Of a DNA stretch of 44,645 nt, positions 1 through 11,855 are shown in pieces; position 1 is the first letter of the stretch, and each line of letters opens with the position of its first letter. The notes beneath the pieces are model-generated. The model was not told the DNA's origin. It saw only the letters and a program-made list of their open reading frames with translations, and did not search any database. Position numbers and translations under genes: made by a program. The stretch comes from Okeania sp. SIO1I7 (lineage in GTDB: Bacteria; Cyanobacteriota; Cyanobacteriia; Cyanobacteriales; Microcoleaceae): positions 1-44,645 of the forward strand of contig JAAHGF010000014.1 in assembly GCA_010672585.1 (NCBI GenBank). The letters are read 5' to 3'.

Positions 1-119
<119 letters not shown>

Positions 120-1025
120 TGTTTGATGCTCTAACTTTTTTTCACAGTCTCTTGACTATGAAGGTTTTTTCTTGTATCAAGGATTTAGAACTACGTTCTT
201 CATCCTCATTAAATTATCTTTGACAAGGAATGTAGTGCTGTTAAACTTTCAAACTATTGAGTTTTCTAGGTTCTGGCGTTGGTAGGAGGTGTTTGCCTCT
301 CTCCCTGCGCATTTACTAATCTAGCAACTCTACCTTTGAGTGTCAACCCCTTTGAGCAAAAATTTTGATTCTTGCCTTTAACAAAATAGTTGAAAGCTAT
401 AGTTGAAAAGGCTTTTAAGATTTGATTTTTTTTGGAAAAAATCAAAATAAACATATTGGATTCAACAATCTGCGAAATAATGTCCATTGAAAACTTGATT
501 TTTGGACTATTGTTTTTGGCTTAAAGGAAAAAGGACTAATACTACTAGGATTATGTATGTAGCAACTGGGTCATCTCAAATTTAAGGCCACATAAGAAAT
601 CAACTATACCTAATGGGACTTAAACAAAACAGAGTCATAAATATAGTCTCAATAGGCACAGGATTTCACACCAAATAATATAAATCCTTAACTGTCAAGG
701 GTTTTCCTAGGTCATGCTGCACAAACAGTAATTATTATCCCATCAAGGTAATTCTCTTATCTAGACTAAATTTTAGCCATTTTGTCCACCATTAAATGTC
801 TAAGTACCACTAACTAATTCTCAGAAACGACATAATCATCAATATCTACAAATAACAGGTTCACTATTACAATGAAATAAATTCTGATAGAGAATGAGGA
901 TATTGTTATTAATGCCATAGTCTTGGTGTAAAGAATTACTAAAATGAACTAAAAAATACTAATAATGGCCTATAAATGTTATCGTAGGGTAGAGGCAATT
1001 TATTAAGTATAAGGATTGTTGTTAA
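120..1025. other. rRNA leader and spacer without a convincing gene
   Basis: Between the 16S gene and the pseudo-caspase. The left 190 nt are the presumed pre-16S leader. From about 350 to 1025 the DNA is AT-rich and I see no gene, tRNA or clear repeat. A 73-codon open frame at 266-487 (minus) runs through the promoter and leader and is not believed to be coding. Confidence 0.6.
318..346 (-). promoter_or_regulatory. Probable rRNA operon promoter
   Basis: On the minus strand a consensus -35 box TTGACA (346-341) is followed after exactly 17 bp by TAGATT (323-318), a good -10 box. Transcription would start near 311 and give a leader of about 190 nt before the 16S 5' end. AT-rich DNA upstream (about 350-480) could act as an UP element. 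Box sequences and spacing are seen directly; the role as rrn promoter is inferred from position and orientation. Confidence 0.6.
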
Positions 1026-2918
1026 ATGAAAAATTATGCTTGTATTGCCATTGGTATAAATCAATATGAGTTTATTCAACCTCTCAGTTATGCTAAACAG
1101 GATGCAGAAGCACTGCATAGCTTTTTGTTAAACGAAACAAATTTTTCAGCAGAACAATGCCTATTATTAACAGACAATAATTTATTACCAATTTGGGAAA
1201 AACCAACCTATCCTAGTAAAGAAAATATACTATACCTGATAAAAGACTTTTGTCAAAAACAATTGCAAAAGGAAAGTTTTCTCTGGTATTTCTTTAGTGG
1301 TTATGGTGTTGTTCATCAAAATCAAGACTATATAATGCCAATTGATGGTAATCCTCAAGATCCTGAAACTACAGGAATATCCATAACAAAACTACTAGAA
1401 ACTTTGAAAATATCTCCTACGGGAGAAGTTTTGGTTATGTTAGATATTAACCACAATAGTTTAATGGGAATGGACAACCAAGTTGGTGTTCAAACAATAG
1501 AAGTAGCGAGAGAGTTAGGAATACCTATCTTAATGTCATGTAGTCCACAGCAGATTTCCTCTGAAACTTCTGCACTACGTCTAGGATTTTTTACAGCGGC
1601 TATTATAGAAGGGTTACGTGATGGGAAATGTACAACACTCAAAGAGTTAGATAATTTTTTAAGTAATCACTTACCGGAATTATCTGCTCAATATCTACAA
1701 CCAAAACAAAACCATTTAATCATGGTAAATTCTGCTGAAAAAATGAATCAGATGATTTTACCTCAAAAAAATCACGATGATTCTAACTCTACTAAAGAAA
1801 AAGAAAGTGTAATTGTTAATTCATTAATTGCTTCTACCACAAAAAAACAAATTTTAAAATCAGTAAAAAATCCTGTAACAAACATTACTAAAATAAATAT
1901 GGTAAATGGTAATAAGACTCATAATCATCAAATTGAATCTCAAATAAATAGTAAAAATAATAATGTATATGTAAAAGCAGAAATGTCTGAAAATATTTCT
2001 CAAAACATTAATTCTGATAAATATTTTTTACACAAGTTGATTGTCGGAAGTAGTGTAACTTTTCTAGTACTGCTATTAGGCGTATTTTTAACAAATAAGT
2101 CTATATTTACAGGAAAAGAGGCAGTAGGTGTAGCAACTTTAACTACTACAAAAACGGAGATTGAGGAAGATGTCTCATCAGAAGTAAGTTTATCAAAATT
2201 ATCTGTGGTCTCTTCTCCTGAAAGTCAATCTCAGGGAAAAACTGATATTGCGAAGGAAGATAGCAGAAAGCAAGAAAAAAATCAAGCTCCAGCAAATCAA
2301 TTAATATTATCTGAAGCTATAACTGAACTTGATTCAGTTACAGCTTCTAGTTTTAGTAAAGCAATTATTAAAGCTTCCCAAATTTCTCAAAGCGATCCGC
2401 TTTATCCTGAAGCACAAAATCAAATAGAACGTTGGAGTTTAACTATTCTTGATATAGCTATTGGACGAGCATTAAAAGGAGATTTTGATGGTGCAATTAA
2501 TACAGCTAAATTAGTACCTGTGAATGTCCGACCAATTTATCAAGAAGCACAGTTAGCGATCGCTGAATGGCAACCTCAAATAACTCAACAAAAAAAAGCT
2601 AATAAAGGGTTTAATGAAGCATTACTCAAAGCTGCAAAAGAAAAGATTAAACCAGGACTAGCTTCATCTTATATTGAAGCAATAAATGATGCTCGTAAAG
2701 TTCTACCTGGTGAGCCTAAGTATGAAGAAGCTCAAAAACTGATTACTCAATGGAGTAATACGATTTTTAGTATAGCTAAAGTACGAGCCAAAAATAACAA
2801 CTTAAGTGAGGCTATTTTAGCTGGTGAGTTAGTTCCTTATGGAACACCAGCTTATGGATCTGCTCAAGAAGCACTAGCAGATTGGAAAAACCAACAAAAA
2901 ACAAAGAAAAAAAATTGA
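1026..2918 (+). CDS. Pseudo-orthocaspase (peptidase C14-like) with TM anchor and C-terminal helical repeats
   Basis: Residues 1-235 have the p20 caspase/orthocaspase fold pattern: MKNYACIAIGINQY at the start, FFSGYG at 89-94, VLVMLDINHNS at 135-145, and a SCSPQQISSE...FFTAAIIEGL segment at 171-196. In active orthocaspases the first motif is SGHG and the second D-x-C-H-S; here the histidine is Tyr93 and the cysteine is Asn142, so cysteine protease activity is very unlikely. Catalytically dead cyanobacterial orthocaspases with Tyr in place of His are a known group; the Tyr/Asn pairing is read from this sequence. A low-complexity Asn/Lys/Ser linker (240-335) precedes one membrane segment (337-356). 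The C-terminal part holds four copies of a helical motif of type Y-x-EAQ-x5-W (459-470, 504-515, 566-577, 609-620). AAGGA precedes the ATG. The same motif recurs in the protein at 20485-22677. A scaffold or sensor role is inference. Confidence 0.85.
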   Translation: MKNYACIAIGINQYEFIQPLSYAKQDAEALHSFLLNETNFSAEQCLLLTDNNLLPIWEKPTYPSKENILYLIKDFCQKQLQKESFLWYFFSGYGVVHQNQDYIMPIDGNPQDPETTGISITKLLETLKISPTGEVLVMLDINHNSLMGMDNQVGVQTIEVARELGIPILMSCSPQQISSETSALRLGFFTAAIIEGLRDGKCTTLKELDNFLSNHLPELSAQYLQPKQNHLIMVNSAEKMNQMILPQKNHDDSNSTKEKESVIVNSLIASTTKKQILKSVKNPVTNITKINMVNGNKTHNHQIESQINSKNNNVYVKAEMSENISQNINSDKYFLHKLIVGSSVTFLVLLLGVFLTNKSIFTGKEAVGVATLTTTKTEIEEDVSSEVSLSKLSVVSSPESQSQGKTDIAKEDSRKQEKNQAPANQLILSEAITELDSVTASSFSKAIIKASQISQSDPLYPEAQNQIERWSLTILDIAIGRALKGDFDGAINTAKLVPVNVRPIYQEAQLAIAEWQPQITQQKKANKGFNEALLKAAKEKIKPGLASSYIEAINDARKVLPGEPKYEEAQKLITQWSNTIFSIAKVRAKNNNLSEAILAGELVPYGTPAYGSAQEALADWKNQQKTKKKN

Positions 2919-3615
2919 ACCAATCGTAATAATAAATTATAAATCAATAGCTATATTTATAAAAATTATAGAAGCATAGTTTACCGATAACTTTAACTAT
3001 GCTGTATTCAAGTAATTAATTTTGCTATGGCCAATTTAATTAGGGACTTCAAAGTCAAACAATATTCCATTACACTGAAGTTAGGGATTAGGAGAAGTCC
3101 AAGGATAGGATGGGATAATTTTTATTGCTATTACTTCTATAGATCATAATAGGAAAATATGAAGTATAAAAGTTTGTATTACTTAGTTAAGTCAAGAACT
3201 AGATAGTGGTGCATAATTAATGATAAAAGTTAGGGGAGCGATAATTTTTTCACTACTTACTCTCAAAGTACTATTGAATATCTGGGAGAATAAATATTTG
3301 GGTAAATACCAATTTTGTTTTTCAACATTACGATGGAAGACTACCAACAGCTAAATTGATTAATTATCAAAATAATTTGGTCTAAAATCACCCCTTTTAA
3401 GGCGAAATATTTTTGAATGGTTGCTCAAAAAATACCCGTTACAAAAATAACTTCTGTTCGTCTTCAATTCTATGACTCCCCTATCTGACTTCATTCAATA
3501 TTCACTAATCAATTAGTTTGATAGTTATTCATTGCATGAAATTACTCTACAGTAAAATATGAATTTAAATTCTAATTATAAATTTAATATATCAATCAAA
3601 AATAATTCATCAAAG

Positions 3616-3645
3616 AAAACTACAAATTTATAAATTTATAGTTTT
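3616..3645. repeat. 30-bp near-perfect palindrome
   Basis: Two abutting 15-bp arms, AAAACTACAAATTTA and TAAATTTATAGTTTT, pair with one mismatch and no loop. It lies in open intergenic DNA more than 600 bp from any gene. It could be a cruciform, a degenerate element or a protein-binding site; nothing around it decides. Confidence 0.6.
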
Positions 3646-3970
3646 GGGAATCATGAAGATGTATTGATTGATTGTCCAGTTAACTTCTCACATCTGATTC
3701 CTGATTACTATAGTTTTTTCGTTGTTGCCGAATCGAGGTATAAAAATAGAAACTGAAGAATCTCAAATATTTGTCATTCACATAGTTTAGCAATAGGCAA
3801 AAAATACAAATCATACCCACCTATCAGCAACGCCGTTTTTTCAGCAGCATTCCCCATTGAAAAAGCGGAGCTTTGCATTAGCAAAAATACTTCGCCGACG
3901 CGGGGTAACACCACTGTTGTTTTGTGTGGACTATTGAATGTTTATGACCCAGATAAAAATTCTATAGTAA

Positions 3971-4070
<100 letters not shown>

Positions 4071-4216
4071 GAATTGTCTCTCAATTTTTCTGCCATAATC
4101 ATCCCAAAATACTAGCTTTATGCAGCTCTTGCCACCGAAAAGTTGGTACTTTTTTCTACTCTAAAACGCTAAAACCAATATCAGCCAATACTTTTAGAAT
4201 TGATCGGTAAGCCCTA

Positions 4217-4343
4217 ATACCAAATTGAAATGAAGCTGCACAGAATAATATTTAAAGCATAATTGACCGCAGGTAAGCTTAGATAAGGATAGATAGATTT
4301 AATGAATTTCATCATTCTATGCAACCTCATATAAAACTGGTAT
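4217..4343. mobile_element. MITE-like element with about 24-bp imperfect terminal inverted repeats
   Basis: The left end ATACCAAATTGAAATGAAGC (plus TGCA) matches the inverted right end ATACCAGTTTTATATGAGGT (plus TGCA) at 18 of 24 positions. Total length is about 127 bp with no coding capacity. The ATACC terminus resembles those of the elements at 17293 and 35790. TA dinucleotides sit near the ends, as expected for Tc1/IS630-like insertion, but a clean target duplication cannot be assigned. Confidence 0.6.
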
Positions 4344-4512
4344 AAGTAGTTTAATTTTCAACTTTTTCCGTTCTTAATAACTATATATTAAATTCGTGGA
4401 GACTATAATAATTTTTTGTCTAAATAATCCACTACAATATTTTAATAAATTATGCTCAAAAAAAATTAATATTGAAATTTGTATTATAGCTTGATCATAC
4501 AAATTAATATTT

Positions 4513-4655
4513 ACCGAATAATTAAGGTTTAAAGCCTCTCCTTGGCTGCGCCACGAGCTGTCGCTCTACAAGGAGAAACAAGAAAAATTTTTCATGATTA
4601 GTCAATCCTCTTCTTTTCAAGGAGAGGTAATAATTAATTATTAATTATTAATTGT
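4513..4655 (+). repeat. Hairpin/heptad repeat family, copy A, with GC-rich insert
   Basis: Begins ACCGAATAATTAAGG, followed by the hairpin arms CCTCTCCTT (535-543) and AAGGAG (570-575), then CAATCCTC, AAGGAGAGG and (TTAATTA)n heptads. Between the hairpin arms sits a GC-rich stretch of about 26 nt (544-569, containing GCTGCGCCACGAGC) that is absent from copy C at 26628-26735, where the arms join directly. Other copies: 4803-4960, 29565-29900, 40201-40325. Confidence 0.75.
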
Positions 4656-4802
4656 TGAAAATATCTACTAAATTTTATTGATTTTTCAGATAATTAAAAT
4701 CTTTCAAGATTGAAGCATTATCTGCTTTGAAACTTTAGTATATTTAATTAATTTAGCGTAGTACCTCAATCAGAATCTTCCTACAATTTAAGATACATTC
4801 AT

Positions 4803-4960
4803 TAATTGATAATTGATAATGGATAATTGATAATTACCTCTGGTTAAAACCGCTACGGAATTGAATATAAGGAGATATTATTTCTTTTTTCCCCTTAAAA
4901 GGGGAGGCTTTAAACCATAACTATTTAATTATTAATAATTAATAATTCGGTAATTATCAG
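4803..4960 (-). repeat. Hairpin/heptad repeat family, copy B
   Basis: Inverted relative to copy D at 29565-29900. It has GATAATT-type heptads on one side (4803-4835), the palindrome CCCCTTAAAAGGGG at 891-904 of the 4-kb block (4891-4904), and ATTAATA heptads on the other side (4921-4950). The CCGCTACGGAATTGAATATA segment is shared with copy D almost base for base. It lacks the roughly 190-nt insert found in copy D, so it serves as the empty version. Confidence 0.75.
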
Positions 4961-5366
4961 GTAAATATAAAGCAAAGTTGTCTAAAATTATAATTACTAG
5001 CTAATCTAACTACCGATACTGAATTGCAAAAAATAGCTACAATAGGAGTAAGATATCTAATGCAGGTTAACCACATTATATATTCCTTATGGCTTAAAAT
5101 TCACATTTTTCCCTCGTCAATTGAGAGAATGCTATAAGCAAAAATTTCCTCAATACTTTACCTTTTTGGTTAATGGATAAGGAATGAGGATTTTATGATA
5201 TACAAGAGCTAAATAGAGTATACCGTCAACAGATATAGTTCCATTCATGAACTTCTGGAGTTTATTGAACCCTCAATCCTCAATTAATCCTTAACAAGAG
5301 CAAATTAATATAAGGTTATGTAGCTTGTAAACCTAAGAATTTCTGTTAATCAGAAACTCGTCTACT

Positions 5367-8300
5367 ATGACTTACGCCCAGTTAAAATATCAAAAATTTG
5401 ATAAACTTATAGAAGAATTAATCCATAAAGCCTGTTTAAGTATTGATGGAGATTATGTAGAGGTATGGATACCAGATAATAACGGTACTAGGATGGAGTG
5501 TAGTCCAATCTGGTATGGACGACCTGAGATTCAAGAATTACTAACAAAATTTCATAGTTACAGTCAAGAAATAACATTTCCACCTAGTGTTGATATGGCT
5601 GGTAGAATTTGGATTTCTCAACAACCAGAGTGGGAAAAAGATATTAGTAGTCTACCAGAAACAATTTATGTACGAGGGAAAAAAGCAACTGAAGTGGGTC
5701 TCCAAACAGCTTTAGGATTTCCAATTTTAGCGAACAATATTGTTGTTGCAGTTATTATTTTTTATAATAGAGAAATTCGGCAGTACGATCAAAATATAGT
5801 AGATTTAATATTTTCTTTCAGCCAATTAGGATCATTAATTTCAAATATATCTTCTCCAATGAGACTACTTGATAATCAAGATTACTTCCGCCTCATGATA
5901 GAAAGTAATTCTGATGCAGTCACGGTTATAGATATTGGAGGCAATATTTTATATAATAATTTAGCTACCGAAAAAGTATTCGGTTATCAAAGCCAAGAAT
6001 TAATTGGAAGAAATTTTCTGAAATTTGTTCATCAAGATGATTTTTTATTTGTTGTAGATAAATTAACGGAGATTATTAATAATCCAGAATCAACAGTCAA
6101 CATGGAAACAAGGCTTTATCATATTAATGGTTCCTGGAATCTATATGATTTGAGAGCAAAAAAATTTTTTAGAACATCAGAAATTGAGCAAATAATAATA
6201 TATAGTCGCCATATTTCAAAATTAAATCAGGAAGATTTTTTAGTTAAACAAGATTTATTTTACACAAAAAAAATATTAGAAATTAGTGAAAATGCAATAG
6301 TTAAACTTGATATTAATTATAAGTGTATATATTGGAATAATCGAGTTGAACAAATATCAGGAATTAGTAAAAATGATGCTACTGGAAAATCAATATTTGA
6401 ACTATTAGTATTTACTGTAAATCACAAAAAAAAATCAGAAAATAACTTTTTTCAATCTCAAATAGTCAATAGTAAAAATGCTTTTAATGAAACAATACAA
6501 TCCACTGCAATAAACACAGAAAAAGAAAGATTATTAGAATTCTCTTATTACCCAGTTAACAATGAAAAAAATCAATTTATTGGTGGCTTAATTACTATTC
6601 GTGATATTAATGAAAACCAACAGCAAAACACGCGAAAATATGATATATTTAAAAATCTTTTACTAGAATATATACCTATAGCAGTAGCTATTTTAGACCA
6701 AGATATGTCCTACTTATGGACATCTAAGCGTTGGTTAACTGATTACAATTTAACAGAAAAAGATATTATTGGGCATAGTCACTATGAAGTTTTTCCCAAC
6801 ATTAGCGACCGCTGGAAGCAAATTTATACAACTTGTCTTGCAGGAGAGGTTCAAAAATGCGAGGAAGATCAGTTTTCTAAACCAGATGGTTTCTTAGACT
6901 GGATACGATGGGAAATACACCCTTGGTATAATAGTAAAGGTGAAATAGGTGGCATAATTATTTTTACTGAAATAATCACCAATTATAAATTATCACAGCA
7001 AGAACTTGTAGATCGAAATGCTAACTTACAACAGGTAGTGGATGCTGCAACAGAAGTTGCCCTCATTGCTACAAATATTGACGGTCAGATTACCACATTT
7101 AATTCTGGTGCCGAGAAACTTTTGGGTTATGATAGAAAAGAAGTAGTTGGTAAAGAAAACCTGACAATATTTCACGACAAACTTCAATTAATAGAACGCA
7201 CCAAAGAATTAAGCCAGAAATTAAATCGCTCTATAAAAGATTTCGATACGTTAGTAGAATCAGCACGGCAAGGAATTTTTACATCTCAAGAATGGAATTA
7301 TATCAGAAAAGATGGCTCTCATTTGTTAGTAAGTTTAGTCATTAGAACACAACTTGATAGTGAAGGAAAAATTATTGGATTTCTTGGTAATGCTATTGAT
7401 ATTACACAACAAAAACAAACAAAAACTAAGCTAAAAGAAGCAGAAAAAGTTCTTAGTGGTTTCTATACAGTAGGTTCAGAAACAGACCAAAATCTTGATA
7501 CTTTTTTACAAAGAATTTTGGAAATGGGGCGAAAGCAATATGGAACAGAAATAGGTATCTTAGCAAAGATTCAGGGAGAAACTTATGAAGTAGTAGCATC
7601 TCAAGTACTCCAGGGATTTCCTTTTTCGATCAAGGCAGGATATACAACCGATATAAAACAAACTTATTGCAGTGAAACAATTCAAAAAAATGAACCAATA
7701 AGTATTGAAGTAGCAGGAAATTCAGAATGGCAAAATCATCCTGCTTATGCTCAAACATTTTTTAAGCTAGAAACTTACATTGGCTGTCGCGTAATGGTAG
7801 AAGGTAAGGTGTATGGTACTATAAGCTTTGCAAGTCCATACCCAAAATCGGAACCCTTTCAAGAGAGCGATCGCCAGATCTTAAAACTAATGGCACAATG
7901 GGTAGGAAATCAAATAGAACGTTATTCCTCAAAAGCTGCCTTAAAAAACAACATAAAACACATTTTACTCCATAAACGGTTAACAACAGAAATTCGTTCT
8001 AGTTTAAATAGCGAGCACATATTTCAAACAGCAGTTAAGCTAATAGGTCAAACATTTAAAGTAAGTCGCTGCTTAATTTATTGCTATATTGTTAAACCAT
8101 CACCACAAATTCCTCTAGTAGCAGAATATCTGGAATCAGGTCATAAATCAATACAAGGTTTATCACTAGCATTGGAGGAAAACGATAATCTGCAAAAATT
8201 ATTAGCTCAGGACGAAGCTATTAGTAGTGAAAACACCAACTTAGAACCATTATTATTCAAAGATACCGAAATTTGTTGCTTACTAGGAGTAAAGTCAGTA

Positions 8301-10802
8301 TTAGCAATTCGCACCTCATATAAAGGAGAACCTAACGGAGTAATTGTTCTACATCAATGCGATCGCATTCGTCATTGGGCCAATGAAGAGATATATCTAT
8401 TAGAGTCAGTTGCTGTACAAGTAGGAATTGCTCTAGCACAAGCTGATTATGTAGAGCAAGAAAAACGGCGACAAGTACAACTACAAACTGAAAATTTGGA
8501 GTTAGAAGTAGCTAGACAAGAAGCTGAATCTGCTAATCGAGCTAAAAGTGAGTTCCTAGCTATGATGAGTCACGAAATCAGGACTCCTATGAATGCAATA
8601 ATTGGCATGACTGGATTATTACTGGATACACAATTAGACTCTCAACAACAAGATTTTGTAGATACTATTCGTCATAGTAGTGATTCATTACTAACAATTA
8701 TTAATGACATTCTTGATTTTTCTAAAATTGAATCTGGGAAACTAGAATTAGAAGACCAACCTTTTAATCTCCGAAGTTGTGTAGAATCAGCCTTAGATTT
8801 AGTCGCCTCCCAAGCTGGTGCTAAAGGTTTAGAATTAGCTTATATTATCTATCAAGATACCCCAGAAGCAATAGTAGGTGATGTGACAAGGTTACGTCAA
8901 ATACTTGCCAACTTACTTTCTAATGCTGTTAAGTTTACTGATAGTGGAGAAGTTATTGTCTCAGTAAAAGGAAAAAATTGGTTGTCAGCTAATAGTCAAC
9001 TGTCTCACTCAGAAGATATTGATAATAACCAAACAAGTACAAACTCAGTAGTTAAAAGAAATCCCACACCTGTTGACAACCTATACGAAATTGAATTTGC
9101 GGTAAAAGACACAGGAATCGGAATGCCGACAGATAGATTAGAAAGATTATTTAAACCTTTTAGTCAAATAGATGCTTCAATGACCAGAAATTATGGAGGT
9201 ACAGGTTTAGGATTAGCTATTAGTAAAAGGTTAAGTGAGGCTATGGGTGGCCAGATGTGGGTGGAAAGTGAAGTAAATAAAGGTTCTACATTTAATTTTA
9301 CCATGATGGCAATGGCAACTGAGACAGATACTGAATCTAAGCTGAAAACACAGCCTGAACTTACAGAAAAGCGAGTACTTGTAGTTGATGATAATGCAAC
9401 TAATCGCCAAATTATTACTCTACAAGTAGAATCTTGGGGAATGAATGTCACAGCAGTGGAGTCAGGAGAAATAGCTTTAAATTTACTCCGCTCTGGGGAA
9501 AATTTTGACATTGCAATACTAGATTTACAAATGCCAGAAATGGATGGCTTAACCTTAGCAGAGAAAATTCAATCCATGGCAGAATATAGAAGATTGCCTT
9601 TAGTAATGCTAAGTTCAATAGGCAAACTGACATCAGAAGAAATTGCAGGAAGAGCATCGTTTGCAGCTTTTGTGAGTAAACCAATTAAACAATCTAACTT
9701 ATATGAAATGTTAGTTTCTGTGCTAGGAGTACAACGAGTATCAGTTAAACCTGAAACTTCAAAAGCAAAATCAATATTCAGTGATGGAGTAGAAGTTGGA
9801 TTACCATTACGCATCCTGATAGTAGAGGATGTAACGGTAAATCAAAAAGTAGCTTTACTCTCTTTAAACAGATTAGGTTATCGTGCTGATATAGCTAATA
9901 ATGGATTGGAAGCTCTAGAAGCATTGCGCCGTCAACACTACGATTTAGTTTTCATGGATGTACGAATGCCAGAAATGGATGGTTTAGAAGCAACAAAACG
10001 AATTTGTCAAATTTTCCCTGAAGTCAAACGACCTTGGATAGTAGCTATGACTGCTCATGCAATGCGGGGCGATCGCGAAGAGTGTTTAGAAGCAGGGATG
10101 AATGACTATATAAGTAAACCAGTTCGAGTAGAATCATTGGTCAAAGCATTAAATAATTATATTAGTCATAGAAAGTCAAAACAGATAAATGATTTGCCCA
10201 CAAAAAGTTTTGCAGTAGAAGATAAGGAAGAGAAGATAGTTGCAGCAGTAAAAGAGGTTGATTCACAATCAAATAAACTTAATCAAGAGTTAATTCCAGA
10301 ACAAATTGTCAACTTGGAAAATCAAGTTCCAGTAGAATCAAATATTACTGTACTAAATAATCTAGTATTAGAAGATGAAGACCGGAACGATCATTTATCT
10401 TTAGTCAATTCTCTCAATAAAAATATGTCAAACTTTATAACTCCAGCTATTGATGAATCAGTATTTGAATATCTAAAAGAGCAAGCTGCAGGGGGAGACG
10501 AAAGCATTTTACAAGAAATAATTAATAGTTATTTAGAGGAAGCTCCTCAAAAGCGAGATGCAATTTTAGCAGCAATATTAGCTCAAGATGGAACAGCATT
10601 GAGAAATTCGGCTCATGCTCTAAAATCTCTTAGCTTAACCATTGGAGCTAATAATTTAGCTCAACTATGTGGACAATTAGAAGCAATAGGTAGTATGGGC
10701 ACAACAGAAAATGCAGAGCAATTAACAGAAGTAATGAATCAAGAACATCATAGAGTGAAAGTAGCATTACAATCAAAAAATAGAAATAAATCTATAAAAT
10801 GA
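5367..10802 (+). CDS. Hybrid sensor histidine kinase (GAF-PASx4-GAFx2-HisKA-HATPase-RECx2-Hpt)
   Basis: A soluble 1811-residue phosphorelay kinase; no membrane segment seen. Domains in order: GAF (about 10-155), PAS (165-290, 300-420, 430-545, 560-680), two GAF (690-855, 865-1035), HisKA with H-box [11 protein letters not shown] (His1069), HATPase_c with N-box near 1172, DTGIGMP near 1248 and GGTGLGLAI near 1278, receiver 1 (Asp1386 in [10 protein letters not shown]), receiver 2 (Asp1531 in [10 protein letters not shown]), and a C-terminal Hpt domain with AHALKS (His1750). All phosphotransfer residues are present, so a full His-Asp-His-Asp relay is possible. The GAF domains lack an obvious bilin-binding Cys, so a phytochrome function is not supported. 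It overlaps the next gene by ATGA, pointing to translational coupling with the diguanylate cyclase, its likely output. The signal is unknown. Confidence 0.95.
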   Translation: MTYAQLKYQKFDKLIEELIHKACLSIDGDYVEVWIPDNNGTRMECSPIWYGRPEIQELLTKFHSYSQEITFPPSVDMAGRIWISQQPEWEKDISSLPETIYVRGKKATEVGLQTALGFPILANNIVVAVIIFYNREIRQYDQNIVDLIFSFSQLGSLISNISSPMRLLDNQDYFRLMIESNSDAVTVIDIGGNILYNNLATEKVFGYQSQELIGRNFLKFVHQDDFLFVVDKLTEIINNPESTVNMETRLYHINGSWNLYDLRAKKFFRTSEIEQIIIYSRHISKLNQEDFLVKQDLFYTKKILEISENAIVKLDINYKCIYWNNRVEQISGISKNDATGKSIFELLVFTVNHKKKSENNFFQSQIVNSKNAFNETIQSTAINTEKERLLEFSYYPVNNEKNQFIGGLITIRDINENQQQNTRKYDIFKNLLLEYIPIAVAILDQDMSYLWTSKRWLTDYNLTEKDIIGHSHYEVFPNISDRWKQIYTTCLAGEVQKCEEDQFSKPDGFLDWIRWEIHPWYNSKGEIGGIIIFTEIITNYKLSQQELVDRNANLQQVVDAATEVALIATNIDGQITTFNSGAEKLLGYDRKEVVGKENLTIFHDKLQLIERTKELSQKLNRSIKDFDTLVESARQGIFTSQEWNYIRKDGSHLLVSLVIRTQLDSEGKIIGFLGNAIDITQQKQTKTKLKEAEKVLSGFYTVGSETDQNLDTFLQRILEMGRKQYGTEIGILAKIQGETYEVVASQVLQGFPFSIKAGYTTDIKQTYCSETIQKNEPISIEVAGNSEWQNHPAYAQTFFKLETYIGCRVMVEGKVYGTISFASPYPKSEPFQESDRQILKLMAQWVGNQIERYSSKAALKNNIKHILLHKRLTTEIRSSLNSEHIFQTAVKLIGQTFKVSRCLIYCYIVKPSPQIPLVAEYLESGHKSIQGLSLALEENDNLQKLLAQDEAISSENTNLEPLLFKDTEICCLLGVKSVLAIRTSYKGEPNGVIVLHQCDRIRHWANEEIYLLESVAVQVGIALAQADYVEQEKRRQVQLQTENLELEVARQEAESANRAKSEFLAMMSHEIRTPMNAIIGMTGLLLDTQLDSQQQDFVDTIRHSSDSLLTIINDILDFSKIESGKLELEDQPFNLRSCVESALDLVASQAGAKGLELAYIIYQDTPEAIVGDVTRLRQILANLLSNAVKFTDSGEVIVSVKGKNWLSANSQLSHSEDIDNNQTSTNSVVKRNPTPVDNLYEIEFAVKDTGIGMPTDRLERLFKPFSQIDASMTRNYGGTGLGLAISKRLSEAMGGQMWVESEVNKGSTFNFTMMAMATETDTESKLKTQPELTEKRVLVVDDNATNRQIITLQVESWGMNVTAVESGEIALNLLRSGENFDIAILDLQMPEMDGLTLAEKIQSMAEYRRLPLVMLSSIGKLTSEEIAGRASFAAFVSKPIKQSNLYEMLVSVLGVQRVSVKPETSKAKSIFSDGVEVGLPLRILIVEDVTVNQKVALLSLNRLGYRADIANNGLEALEALRRQHYDLVFMDVRMPEMDGLEATKRICQIFPEVKRPWIVAMTAHAMRGDREECLEAGMNDYISKPVRVESLVKALNNYISHRKSKQINDLPTKSFAVEDKEEKIVAAVKEVDSQSNKLNQELIPEQIVNLENQVPVESNITVLNNLVLEDEDRNDHLSLVNSLNKNMSNFITPAIDESVFEYLKEQAAGGDESILQEIINSYLEEAPQKRDAILAAILAQDGTALRNSAHALKSLSLTIGANNLAQLCGQLEAIGSMGTTENAEQLTEVMNQEHHRVKVALQSKNRNKSIK

Positions 10803-11806
10803 TTAAACCAGGTTGTTGGACTGTAGCACCCCGAATACTAATAGTTGATGATGAAAAGACTATTCGACTAATACTGCGTCGTATATTACATAAAGATGGG
10901 TATCAAGTTATTGAGGCAAATAATGGAGAACAATGCTTAGAAATTTGTCAAAAACAATTAGCAGATATGGTATTACTTGATGCAATGATGCCCCAAATGG
11001 ATGGCTTTACTTGCTGTGCTAAACTACATCAGTTATTGGGAGAAAATAGTCCACCAGTATTAATGATTACAGTTCTTGACGATCAAGCATCTGTTGATTT
11101 AGCATTCCAAGTAGGAGCAACAGATTATATTACTAAACCAATTCATTGGGCAGTTTTACGTCAACGAGTTCGACGCTTATTGCAAACACAATGGGCAATG
11201 AGAGAACTAAGACGACAAATAGAGAAAGAACGGATGTTGAGTGAAAAACTAGAAAAAGCTAATCAAGAATTGGAGCGTTTAGCTTCTTTGGATAGTTTAA
11301 CAATGATTGCTAATCGTCGCAACTTTGAGAAGTTTATAGAAAGTGAGTGGAAACGTTCTCATAAAAATGGTTTGCCATTATCCATAATTATGTGTGATGT
11401 GGATTTCTTTAAAGCTTATAATGATACTTATGGCCATCAAGCAGGAGATACTTGCTTAAAAAAAATTGCCGATCTTATAGTTCAAAATGTTAATCGTTCT
11501 CCTGATTTAGTAGCTCGTTATGGAGGTGAAGAATTTGTAGTTGTTTTACCAGAAACAGATTTACAAGGAGCTGTTTATGTAGCAGAAAAAATTTGTAAAA
11601 GTATTAAAGATGCTGCTATTGTTCATCAAGGTTCAAAAATTAGTAATTGTGTCACAGTTAGTTGTGGAGTTGCTACTAGAACATCATTATCATGGAACAC
11701 TGACTTTAACTCTCAGCCTAGTGATTTAATTAAAGAGGCAGATTCAGCACTTTATGAGGCTAAATCTCAAGGGCGCAACCGAGTTTATTCTTATTCTATA
11801 AATTAA
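10799..11806 (+). CDS. Response regulator diguanylate cyclase (REC-GGDEF)
   Basis: A 335-residue PleD/WspR-like protein. The receiver domain (12-128) has the acidic pair DDE at 17-19 and the phosphoacceptor Asp61 in [13 protein letters not shown] coiled linker (135-165) leads to the GGDEF domain (166-333) with an intact active site GGEEF at 242-246. RSPD at 233-236 is the product-binding inhibitory I-site (RxxD) at the usual distance. It should make cyclic-di-GMP upon phosphorylation, most plausibly via the Hpt domain of the overlapping upstream kinase. The ATG lies inside the kinase stop region (ATGA). In cyanobacteria c-di-GMP affects motility, aggregation and light responses; which applies here cannot be told. 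Confidence 0.95.
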   Translation: MIKPGCWTVAPRILIVDDEKTIRLILRRILHKDGYQVIEANNGEQCLEICQKQLADMVLLDAMMPQMDGFTCCAKLHQLLGENSPPVLMITVLDDQASVDLAFQVGATDYITKPIHWAVLRQRVRRLLQTQWAMRELRRQIEKERMLSEKLEKANQELERLASLDSLTMIANRRNFEKFIESEWKRSHKNGLPLSIIMCDVDFFKAYNDTYGHQAGDTCLKKIADLIVQNVNRSPDLVARYGGEEFVVVLPETDLQGAVYVAEKICKSIKDAAIVHQGSKISNCVTVSCGVATRTSLSWNTDFNSQPSDLIKEADSALYEAKSQGRNRVYSYSIN

Positions 11807-11855
11807 GTTATTCTTATTAAAAAAAATAATTATTTTGAGTAAATGAACTTAAGAA

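Noticed and set aside
266-487. 73-codon open frame on the minus strand
   Set aside because: It runs through the rRNA promoter and leader; composition and context do not fit a gene.
9191-9814. Three minus-strand frames inside the hybrid kinase
   Set aside because: Antisense shadows of well-supported kinase/receiver codons.
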